NCBI GenBank assembly: GCA_902567855.1
Contig: CACFOQ010000006.1
Location: 1-64,000, forward strand
Reading direction: 5' to 3'
Source: an uncultured Alphaproteobacteria bacterium
GTDB lineage: Bacteria > Pseudomonadota > Alphaproteobacteria > HIMB59 > GCA-002718135
DNA length: 64,000 nucleotides
Within the stretch, counting starts at the first letter, position 1; every line of letters starts with the position of its first letter. The position numbers were made by a program, and so were the translations under genes. Of this stretch, positions 40,689 through 49,191 are shown in pieces. Below the pieces are notes generated by a model. It was not told the DNA's origin. It saw only the letters and a list, made by a program, of their open reading frames with translations, and did no database searches.

Positions 40689-41502
40689 GATACTCTAGCC
40701 AATTTTTAAGTTCAATGGTATGAATCTCGTCAACAATTAATGTATCAGATATTGATAATTCATTCTTAAGTTTATGATTCTGAAATATATTTGTAAAAAA
40801 AGAATGTAATTTTTCATATTCTTCTTCAGTAGAAAAAATATTATTATCTAATAATAATTTTTTTCTCTGATCCATTAATCCTGACATCCAATGAGGATTA
40901 AATTCAGGATGGTATTGAACTGCCCATACTTTAGATTGATTTTTTGAAAAAGAAATAGATTGCACCTTACTTTGATCATTAGAAGACAATACTAAAGTTT
41001 CATTAGGCAACCTTTCTATTTCGTCGTAATGCCAACAAAAAGAATCAAAAACTTTCGGTTTTCCTTTATACATTGGATGATTATTTCCTCTTTCATTTAA
41101 AGTAATGTTTTTAGCAATCACTGCCTCTAATCCTTTAGGATTCTTTCTGACAGATCCACCAGCAGCAGTTGCTAATACTTGCAAACCCCAACAACTCCCA
41201 AATATTTTGTTTTCTTTAGTAAAAAGATTTTTTGCTAGATCAATTTGACGTTCTATTGAAGGGCCATAATCATATATATTAAGCACACTACCTGTCCAAA
41301 CTATGCCATCAAAATCATCTAAATTTATTCCTTTAGGTAAAAAATCATTAAAATTTGCAGGATGAATAACTATTATTTCTAATTCTATATCCGCAATATT
41401 TTCTAAAACTTTTTTGTATACTTCATATTGCGTAAGCATACCAAGCTCAGTATAACGATCAGATGCAGATTTTTCGTTTCCATCAACTATTAAAACTTTC
41501 AT
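40672..41502 (-). CDS. Class I glutamine amidotransferase-like protein
   Basis: A stand-alone GATase1 domain. Catalytic triad residues are visible: Cys104 in GSCWGLQVLA, and His198 and Glu200 in VQYHPEFNPHW. This resembles GMP-synthase-type GATase domains (guaA N-domain and the YfeJ/GAT1_2.1-like stand-alone group), acting as an amidase or as a partner for an unidentified synthetase. The C-terminal about 50 residues are helical and outside the core. Length 276. Convergent with glpK and divergent from the IolE-like gene. Substrate is unknown. Confidence 0.8.
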   Translation of the reverse strand: MKVLIVDGNEKSASDRYTELGMLTQYEVYKKVLENIADIELEIIVIHPANFNDFLPKGINLDDFDGIVWTGSVLNIYDYGPSIERQIDLAKNLFTKENKIFGSCWGLQVLATAAGGSVRKNPKGLEAVIAKNITLNERGNNHPMYKGKPKVFDSFCWHYDEIERLPNETLVLSSNDQSKVQSISFSKNQSKVWAVQYHPEFNPHWMSGLMDQRKKLLLDNNIFSTEEEYEKLHSFFTNIFQNHKLKNELSISDTLIVDEIHTIELKNWLEYLKSEI

Positions 41503-41570
41503 TATTTATTCATTTAAATTATACTTTTAAATAATGAAATATATAAATAATTATAATAATATAAAAAATT

Positions 41571-42464
41571 ATGAAAATTAATTTAGGAATAGCTCCAATA
41601 GCCTGGAGTAATGATGATATGCCAGAACTTGGAGGAGATACTCCAATAGAAACTTGCCTAGAAGAAGCTTCTAGATCTGGATTTAGTGGAATTGAACTTG
41701 GGGGAAAATTTCCTCGTAATCCCGGAATAATAAAGTTTTTATTAAATAAATATCAATTAAAAATGCCTGGTGGATGGTATGGTTCATTACTAAGAAAAAG
41801 ATCTGTAGAAGAAGAATGGTCTGCTATGAAAGATCATATAGATCTTCTTAAATTTGTTAAATCTGATGTCTTTGTTTTTGCTGACGTATCTGACTCAATT
41901 CAAAGCTTAGGAGATATACCTTTAAAATCTAGACCAAAATTAAAAGATAATGAATGGACATCATATGGAAAAAAAATATCAGAAATTTCTAATAGGTTAT
42001 TTGATATAGGTTTGCCAATGTCTTATCACGAACATATGGGTACAATTATTCAAACTGAAGAAGATGTAGACAGATTCATCAATGAAACAAATGATAAAAC
42101 TTTTCTTCTTTATGATACTGGTCACTTACTATTTGCAGAAGCAAATTATGAAAATATTTTAAAAAAATACATATCTCGTATCAATCATGTGCATTGTAAG
42201 GATATTAGAAAAAATATTTTAGAAAATTCCTTATCAAATAACTTAAGTTTTAGAGATTCTTTTTTAAAAGGTGTTTTTACAGTTCCTGGAGATGGATGTA
42301 TTGATTATTTGCCTTTACTTAAAATTTTATATCAAAATAAATACAATAAATGGCTAGTTATTGAAGCAGAACAAGATCCAGATAAAGCCAATCCATATAT
42401 ATATGCTAAAAAAGGGTACTCATATTTAAAAAGTGTAATTGATGATATTGGATATATAATTTAA
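41571..42464 (+). CDS. iolE: IolE-like sugar isomerase/dehydratase (myo-inosose-2 dehydratase family)
   Basis: TIM-barrel protein of the xylose isomerase-like (AP endonuclease 2) family. N-terminal GIAPIAWSNDDMPELGGDTP is the typical IolE opening and FSGIELGGKFPRNP follows. Metal-binding candidates are Glu/His in SYHEHMGTIIQTEEDVD (near 155), DTGHLLFA, RINHVHCKDIR and the C-terminal VIEAEQDP. IolE converts scyllo-inosose in inositol catabolism, but no other iol gene is visible, so the exact substrate is uncertain. A TATAAT at 41552-41557 is a likely -10 and would give a very short leader with no clear Shine-Dalgarno. Confidence 0.82.
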   Translation: MKINLGIAPIAWSNDDMPELGGDTPIETCLEEASRSGFSGIELGGKFPRNPGIIKFLLNKYQLKMPGGWYGSLLRKRSVEEEWSAMKDHIDLLKFVKSDVFVFADVSDSIQSLGDIPLKSRPKLKDNEWTSYGKKISEISNRLFDIGLPMSYHEHMGTIIQTEEDVDRFINETNDKTFLLYDTGHLLFAEANYENILKKYISRINHVHCKDIRKNILENSLSNNLSFRDSFLKGVFTVPGDGCIDYLPLLKILYQNKYNKWLVIEAEQDPDKANPYIYAKKGYSYLKSVIDDIGYII

Positions 42465-42473
42465 TTTTAATAA

Positions 42474-43187
42474 TTAATTATTTAATCTGAGATGAGGATT
42501 ATATTTCCATTCTAAGTATTTAACTAGTTGAACCATTAAAAAATTTAAAAATAAATAAAGTATACCTGCGGCAACAAATGCTTCAACAGGAGCAAATGTT
42601 TTGGCCATAATTTTTCTCGCAATACCTGTCATCTCCATATAAGTTGTTAAACTCACTAAAGAAGTTGCTTTAACCATAAGAATTAATTCATTACCATAAG
42701 TAGGAAGTACTTGCCTTAAAGCAATTGGAAAGACTATTCGCCTATATAATTTTATTTTTGAAAAACCTAATGCTTGACCAGATTCAATTTGTCCTTTTGT
42801 TACCGATTGTATTCCACCTCTAAAAATTTCAGCACCGTATGCAACAGTATTAATAGTTAAAGCTAAAACACCGCACCAAAAAGGTTCTTTCAATAATGCC
42901 CATAAAATACTTTCCCTTATTGCTTTTACAGAACCTAAACCGAAATAAATTAAATAAATTTGTACAAGTAATGGAGTTCCTCTAATTGTAAAAATATAAC
43001 TGGCTACTGCCCTTGAAATTAAAGTATTTTTAGATATTCTTCCTAAAGCAAAAATTAATGAAAGAACAAAACCTAATGGTAAAGAAATCAAAAGCAATAA
43101 TAAAGTTTCATCTAATGCACTAAATATTAATATAAAATTTTTATAAATTAATGTTTCAGTTATGTAAGATGAGATATTAAAAAACAT
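42474..43187 (-). CDS. Polar amino acid ABC transporter permease (HisM-like)
   Basis: Inner-membrane permease with about five helices. The EAA loop AYGAEIFRGGIQSVTKGQIESGQALGFS is typical of the His/Glu/Gln/Arg/opine family, as is the TIRGTPLLVQIYLIYFGLG stretch. It directly abuts the second permease (one stop, then ATG), forming a QM-type heterodimer. No ATPase or periplasmic binding protein gene is adjacent, so these must be encoded elsewhere and the substrate cannot be named. Length 237. Confidence 0.88.
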   Translation of the reverse strand: MFFNISSYITETLIYKNFILIFSALDETLLLLLISLPLGFVLSLIFALGRISKNTLISRAVASYIFTIRGTPLLVQIYLIYFGLGSVKAIRESILWALLKEPFWCGVLALTINTVAYGAEIFRGGIQSVTKGQIESGQALGFSKIKLYRRIVFPIALRQVLPTYGNELILMVKATSLVSLTTYMEMTGIARKIMAKTFAPVEAFVAAGILYLFLNFLMVQLVKYLEWKYNPHLRLNN

Positions 43188-43892
43188 TTATGCATAACCT
43201 TTGTTTGTTTTTCGTTCTAAGAAATTAAAAAATTTAGAAGAAAAAGTTGTTAGAAATAAATATAGAAAAGCAGCAGTTATTAAAAAAGTTAAAGGAGAAT
43301 GCTCAACATTTGAAGCTATTCGTGTTTGCCTCATTATTTCTACTAAGCCTGTAACAGATATTAAAGAAGTATCTTTTAAGGTTACTTGCCAAACATTGCC
43401 TAAGCCAGGAATTGCATGTCTTAAAATTTGTGGAGTAAGAATTTTATAAAAAATTTGCAGCTTTGAAAGACCTAGAGATTTAGCTGCTTCTGTTTGACCT
43501 TTCGGAATAGATAAAAAAGCAGCTCTCAGTACTTCACTGGAATAAGTTGCAGAAATAATACCTATAGCAATAACACTGATAGTGATCGCATTAAGTTCTA
43601 AATAACCATCATATCCAAAAACTTTAGCTATTTTCATAACTAATGAACTACCTCCAAAAAAAATAAGATAGATAACTAGAAGTTCAGGTATTCCACGAAT
43701 TACTGTAGTATAGAAACTAGCAATAAATTTAAGAGTTCTTGAATAAGTTAATTTTGCCCAGGCAGTAAAAATAGCAATAAATATACCTAGTCCCATGGAT
43801 AAAACACTAACAACTAAAGTCATTAGCATTGCTAAAAGAAATTCGTCTCCCCAGCCTAAATCTCCAAAAACTAACTTTTCAAACTTAAACAT
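43188..43892 (-). CDS. Polar amino acid ABC transporter permease (HisQ-like)
   Basis: First gene of the permease pair. TVIRGIPELLVIYLIFFGG and the EAA loop SSEVLRAAFLSIPKGQTEAAKSLGLS mark the HAAT family; RIASNVEHSPLTFLITAAFLY near the C-terminus resembles octopine/histidine/arginine permeases. Length 234 with about five helices. Expected to pair with the following HisM-like protein. Confidence 0.88.
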   Translation of the reverse strand: MFKFEKLVFGDLGWGDEFLLAMLMTLVVSVLSMGLGIFIAIFTAWAKLTYSRTLKFIASFYTTVIRGIPELLVIYLIFFGGSSLVMKIAKVFGYDGYLELNAITISVIAIGIISATYSSEVLRAAFLSIPKGQTEAAKSLGLSKLQIFYKILTPQILRHAIPGLGNVWQVTLKDTSLISVTGLVEIMRQTRIASNVEHSPLTFLITAAFLYLFLTTFSSKFFNFLERKTNKGYA

Positions 43893-43946
43893 AATTTTCA
43901 GCCATGTTTAAAGATCGAATTTTATGTTGTCCAATTCAATATGAGG

Positions 43947-44924
43947 TTATTCGAGGAGTTTATTAATCTTATCTATTACATATTCAGCAGGAATAGAATC
44001 TATCTTGTTGTTTTTGCTAAATTTAGAAGCAGAAATAGTATGTATATTAATATTGGATGGAGTAAATTTTAAAGATTCTTTTGGGCCAAATAATTTGATT
44101 AGAGGACAATAACTAGTTGAAAGCATATGACTAATGCCACTATCATTACATAATGCAAACTTAAGATATTTAGTTGAAGCAATAACAGTTTCAATATTAG
44201 AAAAATTTGAAATTAATTCTTCAGGAATTATTGCTTCTGGAAATTCATGAAGAATTTTTTCTCTTAAATGCTTTTCTTCAGGTCCCAGAAATAAGACAGC
44301 TTTATAATTTTTATCTAAGAAATATTTTCCTACATTAATAAAATTCATTAAAGGCCATATTTTATTTTTCTCTCCTGCCCCAGGAGCAATTCCAAAATAT
44401 TTTTGATCTTTCTTAAAAAATTTTTTTAAATTTAAATCTAGATCATCAGGTATCTTAATTTTAAAATTTTCTTCTATTTTGGACTTTTTAATTAAATCTA
44501 AAAGATCAAATAAATCATCTAAATAATATCTTCTTTTATTTTTTTTAATAAATTTTATAGATGAAAATAAACTATTAGCTGTAGCAGAAATAAATTGTCT
44601 ATTTTTAATTCTTTTTAAGGCAATCGTTCTATAAAAAGATTTTTGAGTATCTAAAATATATTCATAAAAACTATTTTCAAAATCATAATTTTTAGATACC
44701 TTCATCCAAAAAAAGGGGCTTAAATCTGCTTTCTCAATTATTTCATCTATATATTGTTCAGCTATAAATTTTAATTTATCTCTATAAGCTGTTGAACCTT
44801 TATTGGTAACCCACACTAATTTATATTCAGGTAGTCTTTTTTTTATTTCATATAAAAGAGGTAATTTTATAATTCCATCACCTATTTTTTCGCCGTTAGA
44901 AAATACTAATATTTTTTTTTCCAT
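43947..44924 (-). CDS. Glycosyltransferase family 9 protein (heptosyltransferase-like)
   Basis: Shows the GT9 layout: an N-terminal domain beginning ILVFSNGEKIGDGIIKLPLL (an I-G-D motif as in WaaF/WaaC), and a C-terminal nucleotide-sugar domain with YFGIAPGAGEKNKIWPLMNF near 180, FLGPEEKHLRE, and CNDSGISHMLS near 258 with the D-S-G-x-x-H motif. Likely adds a sugar to lipopolysaccharide core or another envelope glycan at the inner membrane. No other LPS gene is adjacent, so acceptor and donor are unknown. 325 residues. Confidence 0.85.
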   Translation of the reverse strand: MEKKILVFSNGEKIGDGIIKLPLLYEIKKRLPEYKLVWVTNKGSTAYRDKLKFIAEQYIDEIIEKADLSPFFWMKVSKNYDFENSFYEYILDTQKSFYRTIALKRIKNRQFISATANSLFSSIKFIKKNKRRYYLDDLFDLLDLIKKSKIEENFKIKIPDDLDLNLKKFFKKDQKYFGIAPGAGEKNKIWPLMNFINVGKYFLDKNYKAVLFLGPEEKHLREKILHEFPEAIIPEELISNFSNIETVIASTKYLKFALCNDSGISHMLSTSYCPLIKLFGPKESLKFTPSNINIHTISASKFSKNNKIDSIPAEYVIDKINKLLE

Positions 44925-44967
44925 ATAATACTATTACAATAAGAACTTATACTCATGTAAAAAAAGA

Positions 44968-45043
44968 TGGTGCCCAGACGTGGAATTGAACCACGGACAC
45001 AAGGATTTTCAGTCCTTTGCTCTACCAACTGAGCTATCTGGGC
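44968..45043 (-). tRNA. tRNA-Phe (GAA)
   Basis: A 76-base minus-strand cloverleaf with acceptor GCCCAGA/TCTGGGC, anticodon loop CTGAAAA (anticodon GAA), T-loop TTCAATT and encoded CCA (44970-44968). Located downstream of yacG on the same strand. Confidence 0.97.
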
Positions 45044-45107
45044 AAAAAAACTCGTGATAAATTGTTTTTTTAACTTATTCAATTATATTTTTATAATTTA
45101 AGATTAT

Positions 45108-45284
45108 TTATTCATTTAAATTTATATAATTTTCATCAGAAAGCCATTTCATCAAATCCAAATCACTACATTTTTTTGAACAAAAGGGTGAAAATTCATT
45201 AATAGATTTATTTTTACAAATCGGACATTTGGCTATTTTAGAGTGTTTCTTAGGCTTAGTAATTTTATTTTTTTTTACTTCCAT
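45108..45284 (-). CDS. yacG: Zinc-binding protein YacG (DNA gyrase inhibitor family)
   Basis: A 58-residue ORF too short for the track. It has the YacG zinc motif: Cys20 and Cys23 in CPICKN, Cys35 and Cys39 in [11 protein letters not shown], followed by MKWLSDENY, which matches the family's DLxxWLS end. YacG binds GyrB in E. coli and inhibits gyrase. The N-terminal 19 residues are lysine-rich. Its ATG overlaps the infA stop by 10 bases, so it is probably translated with infA. A maf gene often lies between infA and yacG in alphaproteobacteria; it is absent here. Confidence 0.9.
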   Translation of the reverse strand: MEVKKNKITKPKKHSKIAKCPICKNKSINEFSPFCSKKCSDLDLMKWLSDENYINLNE

Positions 45285-45493
45285 CTAAACGTTATTCGGC
45301 CTTTTGTAAGATCATATGGCGTCATTTCAACGGTCACTTTATCTCCGGCTAATACTCTAATTCTATTTTTTCTCATTTTTCCAGATGAGTGAGCTAATAT
45401 TTCATGATCATTTTGTAGTTTTACTTTAAACATCGCATTTGGAAGTAACTCTAATACTACTCCTTGAAACTCAATTGATCCTTCTTTTGGCAT
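45275..45493 (-). CDS. infA: Translation initiation factor IF-1
   Basis: Single OB-fold protein of 72 residues that occupies the 30S A site during initiation. [40 protein letters not shown] and the C-terminal [13 protein letters not shown] are almost the family consensus. It starts 33 bases after hisD and overlaps yacG. Confidence 0.98.
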   Translation of the reverse strand: MPKEGSIEFQGVVLELLPNAMFKVKLQNDHEILAHSSGKMRKNRIRVLAGDKVTVEMTPYDLTKGRITFRWK

Positions 45494-45526
45494 TAAAACT
45501 CCATAAATATTAAAATATCTATATAT

Positions 45527-46822
45527 TTATTTTTTATCATTTTGTCTAATTTTTACAGATAATTTATGACCTTCAAGATTTTCAATATTTGCCATCTTAG
45601 CAACTTTAGAAGCATATTTTTGGTAGCCAGAAAAATTCATCTCAACTATTGAAGTTCTTTTCATAAAATCCAAAACACCAAGGCCTGAAGAAAACTTAGC
45701 CGCTCCTGATGTAGGTAAAATATGATTTGTTCCAACAATATAATCACCAAAAACTTCTGATGAATATTTACCTAAGAAAATAGCTCCAGCATTAATTACT
45801 TTCTTATAAATTTTATTTCGATCTTTATTTTGAAGATGTAAATGTTCAGGAGCAATATTGTTAATTATATTATGACAATTTTTAAAATCATCTACTAAAA
45901 TTATTAATCCATATGTATCAAGACTTTTTTTAATAGTATTCTTTTTTGGCAAATTAGTAATTAAATCCTTAATTGAAGATAGCACTTTATTTCCAAAATG
46001 CTTACTATCAGTTATTAATATTGATTGAGCTTTTTCATCATGCTCTGCTTGAGCAATTAAATCTGATGCAACCCATTTTGGATCATTTTTAGAATCTGCT
46101 ACAACGACTATTTCAGAAGGACCTGCAATTAAATCAATACCAACATCTCCAAAAATTTGTTTTTTGGCACTAGCTACATAAGCATTTCCAGGTCCAAATA
46201 TCTTATTAACTGGTTTTATGCTTTCTGTTCCAAAAGCTAAAGCTGCAATAGAATGAGCTCCACCGATTTGGTAAATTTCACTTAATTTTAATTCATCAAT
46301 TAAAGCTAGTATATATGGATTAATTTTATTTGATTTTGAAGGAGTCATAAGTACTATTCTTTTAACTCCAGAAACTTTAGCAGGAATAGCATTCATAATT
46401 AATGAAGAAGGATAGGACGCTAATCCTCCAGGAATGTAAAGGCCTGCCGATTGTATTGGAGTCCATTTAGAGCCTGTTTTGACTCCATGCTTTTTGATTT
46501 GAAAACTTTTAGGCATTTGTTTCTTATGAAAATTTGTAATATTGCGAATTGCAATTCTAAAAGCTTTTAATATGTCGTTATCTATTTTATTTTTATAAGA
46601 TTGTAAAACTTCTTTAGATAATAATATATTTTTTTTATTAATAGAAGATTTATCAAATTTTTTTGCATATTTAAATAATGCTTTATCTCCATGAGATTTT
46701 ACTTGTTGTATTATTTGATATACTTCACTATCTACTTTTGCAGAACTATTATGCGATCTTTTTTTTAATAATAAATCAAGTTCCTTGTAAAATAATTTAT
46801 TATTAATATTTAGAAATTTCAT
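45527..46822 (-). CDS. hisD: Histidinol dehydrogenase
   Basis: Zn-dependent enzyme that catalyses the last two oxidations from histidinol to histidine. The core reads GSKWTPIQSAGLYIPGG, FGPGNAYVASAKKQIFG and DLIAGPSEIVVVAD, with zinc ligands in QAEHDEKAQS and the catalytic EHLHLQNKD. 431 residues, usual. It overlaps hisG by one base and precedes infA, the common alphaproteobacterial hisG-hisD-(DUF)-infA layout. Confidence 0.97.
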   Translation of the reverse strand: MKFLNINNKLFYKELDLLLKKRSHNSSAKVDSEVYQIIQQVKSHGDKALFKYAKKFDKSSINKKNILLSKEVLQSYKNKIDNDILKAFRIAIRNITNFHKKQMPKSFQIKKHGVKTGSKWTPIQSAGLYIPGGLASYPSSLIMNAIPAKVSGVKRIVLMTPSKSNKINPYILALIDELKLSEIYQIGGAHSIAALAFGTESIKPVNKIFGPGNAYVASAKKQIFGDVGIDLIAGPSEIVVVADSKNDPKWVASDLIAQAEHDEKAQSILITDSKHFGNKVLSSIKDLITNLPKKNTIKKSLDTYGLIILVDDFKNCHNIINNIAPEHLHLQNKDRNKIYKKVINAGAIFLGKYSSEVFGDYIVGTNHILPTSGAAKFSSGLGVLDFMKRTSIVEMNFSGYQKYASKVAKMANIENLEGHKLSVKIRQNDKK

Positions 46823-47469
46823 TAAATAATATTTTCTATTTCATTAATAATAGACTCAATTTTTTTGGTTTCTGTTTTATATGCTGATCTGTTAATAATT
46901 AATTTAGACTCAACATCAATAATCTTTTCTACTTCTTTTAAGCCATTTTCTTTTAAAGTTTTGCCTGAAGAAACTAAATCAACAATTCTTCTGCACATAG
47001 ATAAGGAAGGAGCCAATTCCATTGATCCATTAAGTTTTATTGTTTCTACCTGTATACTTTTAGATGCAAAAAATTTCTTAGAAAGATTTGGATATTTTGT
47101 AGCTATTCGAATATTACTCCAAGTTGATGGATCTTCTTTGTTAATAAGTTTTAGAGGAGCTGCCACAGAAAGTCTGCAATGACCTATATTTAATTTTAAA
47201 GGTGCATAAACTTCAGAATAAGAAAACTCTTGAATAATATCATCTCCGGCTATGCCTATTTGAGCAGCACCAAAGGCAACAAAAGTGCAAACATCAAAAG
47301 CCCTAACTTTAATATATTTAATATTCTTTTTTTTTGATTCAAAAGTTAGTTTTCTTGTTTTAGAATCAAATAGTAAAGGATCAGGAGCAAAAGAAGTTTT
47401 GTTTAAAATCTTTTCTGATTCTTCAATTATTCTACCCCGTGGTACAGCTATAATAATATCTTTTTTCAT
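46822..47469 (-). CDS. hisG: ATP phosphoribosyltransferase, short form
   Basis: Catalyses the first step of histidine synthesis. N-terminal IAVPRGRIIEES, the GIAGDDIIQEF motif near 75, and the PRPP-binding DLVSSGKTLKENGL near 165 are clear. At 215 residues it is the short form lacking the C-terminal regulatory domain; short HisG enzymes normally need HisZ for activity and histidine feedback. No hisZ is adjacent. It overlaps hisD by one base. Confidence 0.95.
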   Translation of the reverse strand: MKKDIIIAVPRGRIIEESEKILNKTSFAPDPLLFDSKTRKLTFESKKKNIKYIKVRAFDVCTFVAFGAAQIGIAGDDIIQEFSYSEVYAPLKLNIGHCRLSVAAPLKLINKEDPSTWSNIRIATKYPNLSKKFFASKSIQVETIKLNGSMELAPSLSMCRRIVDLVSSGKTLKENGLKEVEKIIDVESKLIINRSAYKTETKKIESIINEIENII

Positions 47470-47519
47470 AATAAATTTAGCTCGTTTTATACTTGTATAT
47501 AAAAACTTCTATAAAAATT

Positions 47520-48773
47520 TTATTTTTCTCTTTTTATGATGGGTCCATAAATACCAAGAGTTTCCTCAATTTTTTCATATCCCCTATCTAAATGATAAAC
47601 TCTATTTACTGTAGTCTCCCCTTTTGCACATAGACCTGCAAGTACTAAACTAACACTAGCTCGTAAATCACTAGCCATTACTTGAGCTCCTTTAAATTGC
47701 TTATTCCCTTCTATAAATGCTGTATCTTTTTTAATTTTTATATTTGCTCCCAATCTATTTAATTCAGATACATGCATGAATCTATTTTCAAAAATTTTTT
47801 CTTTAATTGTAGAAGGTCCATCTGCCATACACATTAAAGCCATTATTTGAGCCTGGAGATCAGTTGGGAAACCTGGATAAGGAGCTGTTTCTATATTAAT
47901 ACCTATTATTTTTTTTGAAGGTAATATTGTAATATCGTTATCATTAACAATTAAATTGGCTTTCATTTTTATTAGGGTTTGAATTAAAGATTCTAGATAT
48001 TTAGGCTTAATATTTTTAACAGTAAATTTTTTATTAATCATAACTGCAGCCAAAATATATGTACCTGCAACTATTCTATCAAACATAATATCATAACTTG
48101 AATCATGTAATTGATTCACTCCTTCAATGTTAATTGTATTAGTTCCATGCCCAATAATTTTTGCACCCATAGAATTAAGACACTCGCCTAAATCTATTAT
48201 CTCTGGTTCCTTTGCTGCATTATTAATTATTGTTTTCCCTTTTGCTAAAATTGCTGCCATTATTACATTTTCAGTTGCCCCTACACTTGGAAATGGTAAG
48301 TCAATTATATTTCCAATTAATTCATTTTTAACTAATCCACTTATAAAACCATTTTCAATTTCAAAATTAATACCTAATTTATTCAAACTATTTAAATGAA
48401 TATCAATTGGTCTAGTACCGATTGAGCATCCTCCTGGTAACGAAATCTTAGCTTGTTTAAAACGAGCAAGTAAAGGGCCCAAAACTAAAATAGATGCTCT
48501 CATTTTTCTAACTAAATCATAATCTGCAATATTATTTTTTAAATCTTTAGCGTTCAAAGTAAGTTTAGAATCATTTTCATTTATTTTTACGCCAAAACTT
48601 TCCAATAATAGTATCATGGATTTTACATCTTGCAGCTTTGGAATATTAGTAAGATTTAAATTTTTTTCACTCAGTAAAGATGCTATTAATATTGGAAGCG
48701 ATGCATTTTTAGATCCAGGAATATCTATTGAACCAAATAGATCAGATTCTCCTTGGATAATTAATTTATCCAT
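47520..48773 (-). CDS. murA: UDP-N-acetylglucosamine 1-carboxyvinyltransferase
   Basis: First committed step of peptidoglycan synthesis, adding enolpyruvate from PEP. GSKNASLPILIASLL (near 20) and the catalytic loop LPGGCSIGTRPIDIHL with the reactive Cys near 116 (fosfomycin target) are visible; C-terminal DLRASVSLVLAGLCAKGETTV is conserved. 417 residues, normal. It overlaps a small basic ORF upstream by 8 bases. Confidence 0.97.
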   Translation of the reverse strand: MDKLIIQGESDLFGSIDIPGSKNASLPILIASLLSEKNLNLTNIPKLQDVKSMILLLESFGVKINENDSKLTLNAKDLKNNIADYDLVRKMRASILVLGPLLARFKQAKISLPGGCSIGTRPIDIHLNSLNKLGINFEIENGFISGLVKNELIGNIIDLPFPSVGATENVIMAAILAKGKTIINNAAKEPEIIDLGECLNSMGAKIIGHGTNTINIEGVNQLHDSSYDIMFDRIVAGTYILAAVMINKKFTVKNIKPKYLESLIQTLIKMKANLIVNDNDITILPSKKIIGINIETAPYPGFPTDLQAQIMALMCMADGPSTIKEKIFENRFMHVSELNRLGANIKIKKDTAFIEGNKQFKGAQVMASDLRASVSLVLAGLCAKGETTVNRVYHLDRGYEKIEETLGIYGPIIKREK

Positions 48774-48906
48774 TTTTTATCTTCTTAGTATTTTTCTTTC
48801 TTTTTATTAAATTCATCTTCATTTTTTCTTCTAATTTTTTAATTCGTAACTTTGTTAATGCCTCTTTATGTTTAGATTTAGATGATATATCTTTATTTTT
48901 AGTCAT
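48766..48906 (-). CDS. Small lysine-rich ORF upstream of murA, unknown
   Basis: A 46-residue reading frame below the track's size limit. It begins MTKNKDISSKSKHKEALTKL and is about 40% Lys/Arg; a single helix is plausible. It overlaps the murA start by 8 bases (ATGGATAA), which would make a coupled leader gene. I do not recognise a family. In AT-rich DNA such lysine-rich frames can arise by chance, so coding is only possible. Confidence 0.4.
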   Translation of the reverse strand: MTKNKDISSKSKHKEALTKLRIKKLEEKMKMNLIKRKKNTKKIKNG

Positions 48907-48962
48907 AATATGAGTTGGCAAATTACAATAAAATATTTAGAATTATATAAAAAGGACATATC

Positions 48963-49169
48963 ATGAATGAAGATAATTTAAATATGGAAATTAGAAAATT
49001 TCTAAAAAAAGTAGGAATTACATCTCAAAGAATATTAGAAAATGAAATTAATTTAGCTGACAAAAAAGGGTTAATTAAATCAGGAAATTCTATTGATATT
49101 CAGATGCAACTAAAAATAGAATCTATTGGATTAGCAAATACAATTTCTGGAAAGATCAATATAGAATAA
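48963..49169 (+). CDS. DUF6494-like small protein
   Basis: A 68-residue protein beginning MNEDNLNMEIRKFLKKVGIT with a short second half ending in a beta-rich IDIQMQLKIESIGL stretch. From memory this resembles the DUF6494 family, small alphaproteobacterial proteins of unknown role. AAAAGGA upstream is a usable ribosome-binding site. It is convergent with the putative manganese transporter 22 bases on. Confidence 0.7.
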   Translation: MNEDNLNMEIRKFLKKVGITSQRILENEINLADKKGLIKSGNSIDIQMQLKIESIGLANTISGKINIE

Positions 49170-49191
49170 CAAAACTTTATTTTTAGATCAT

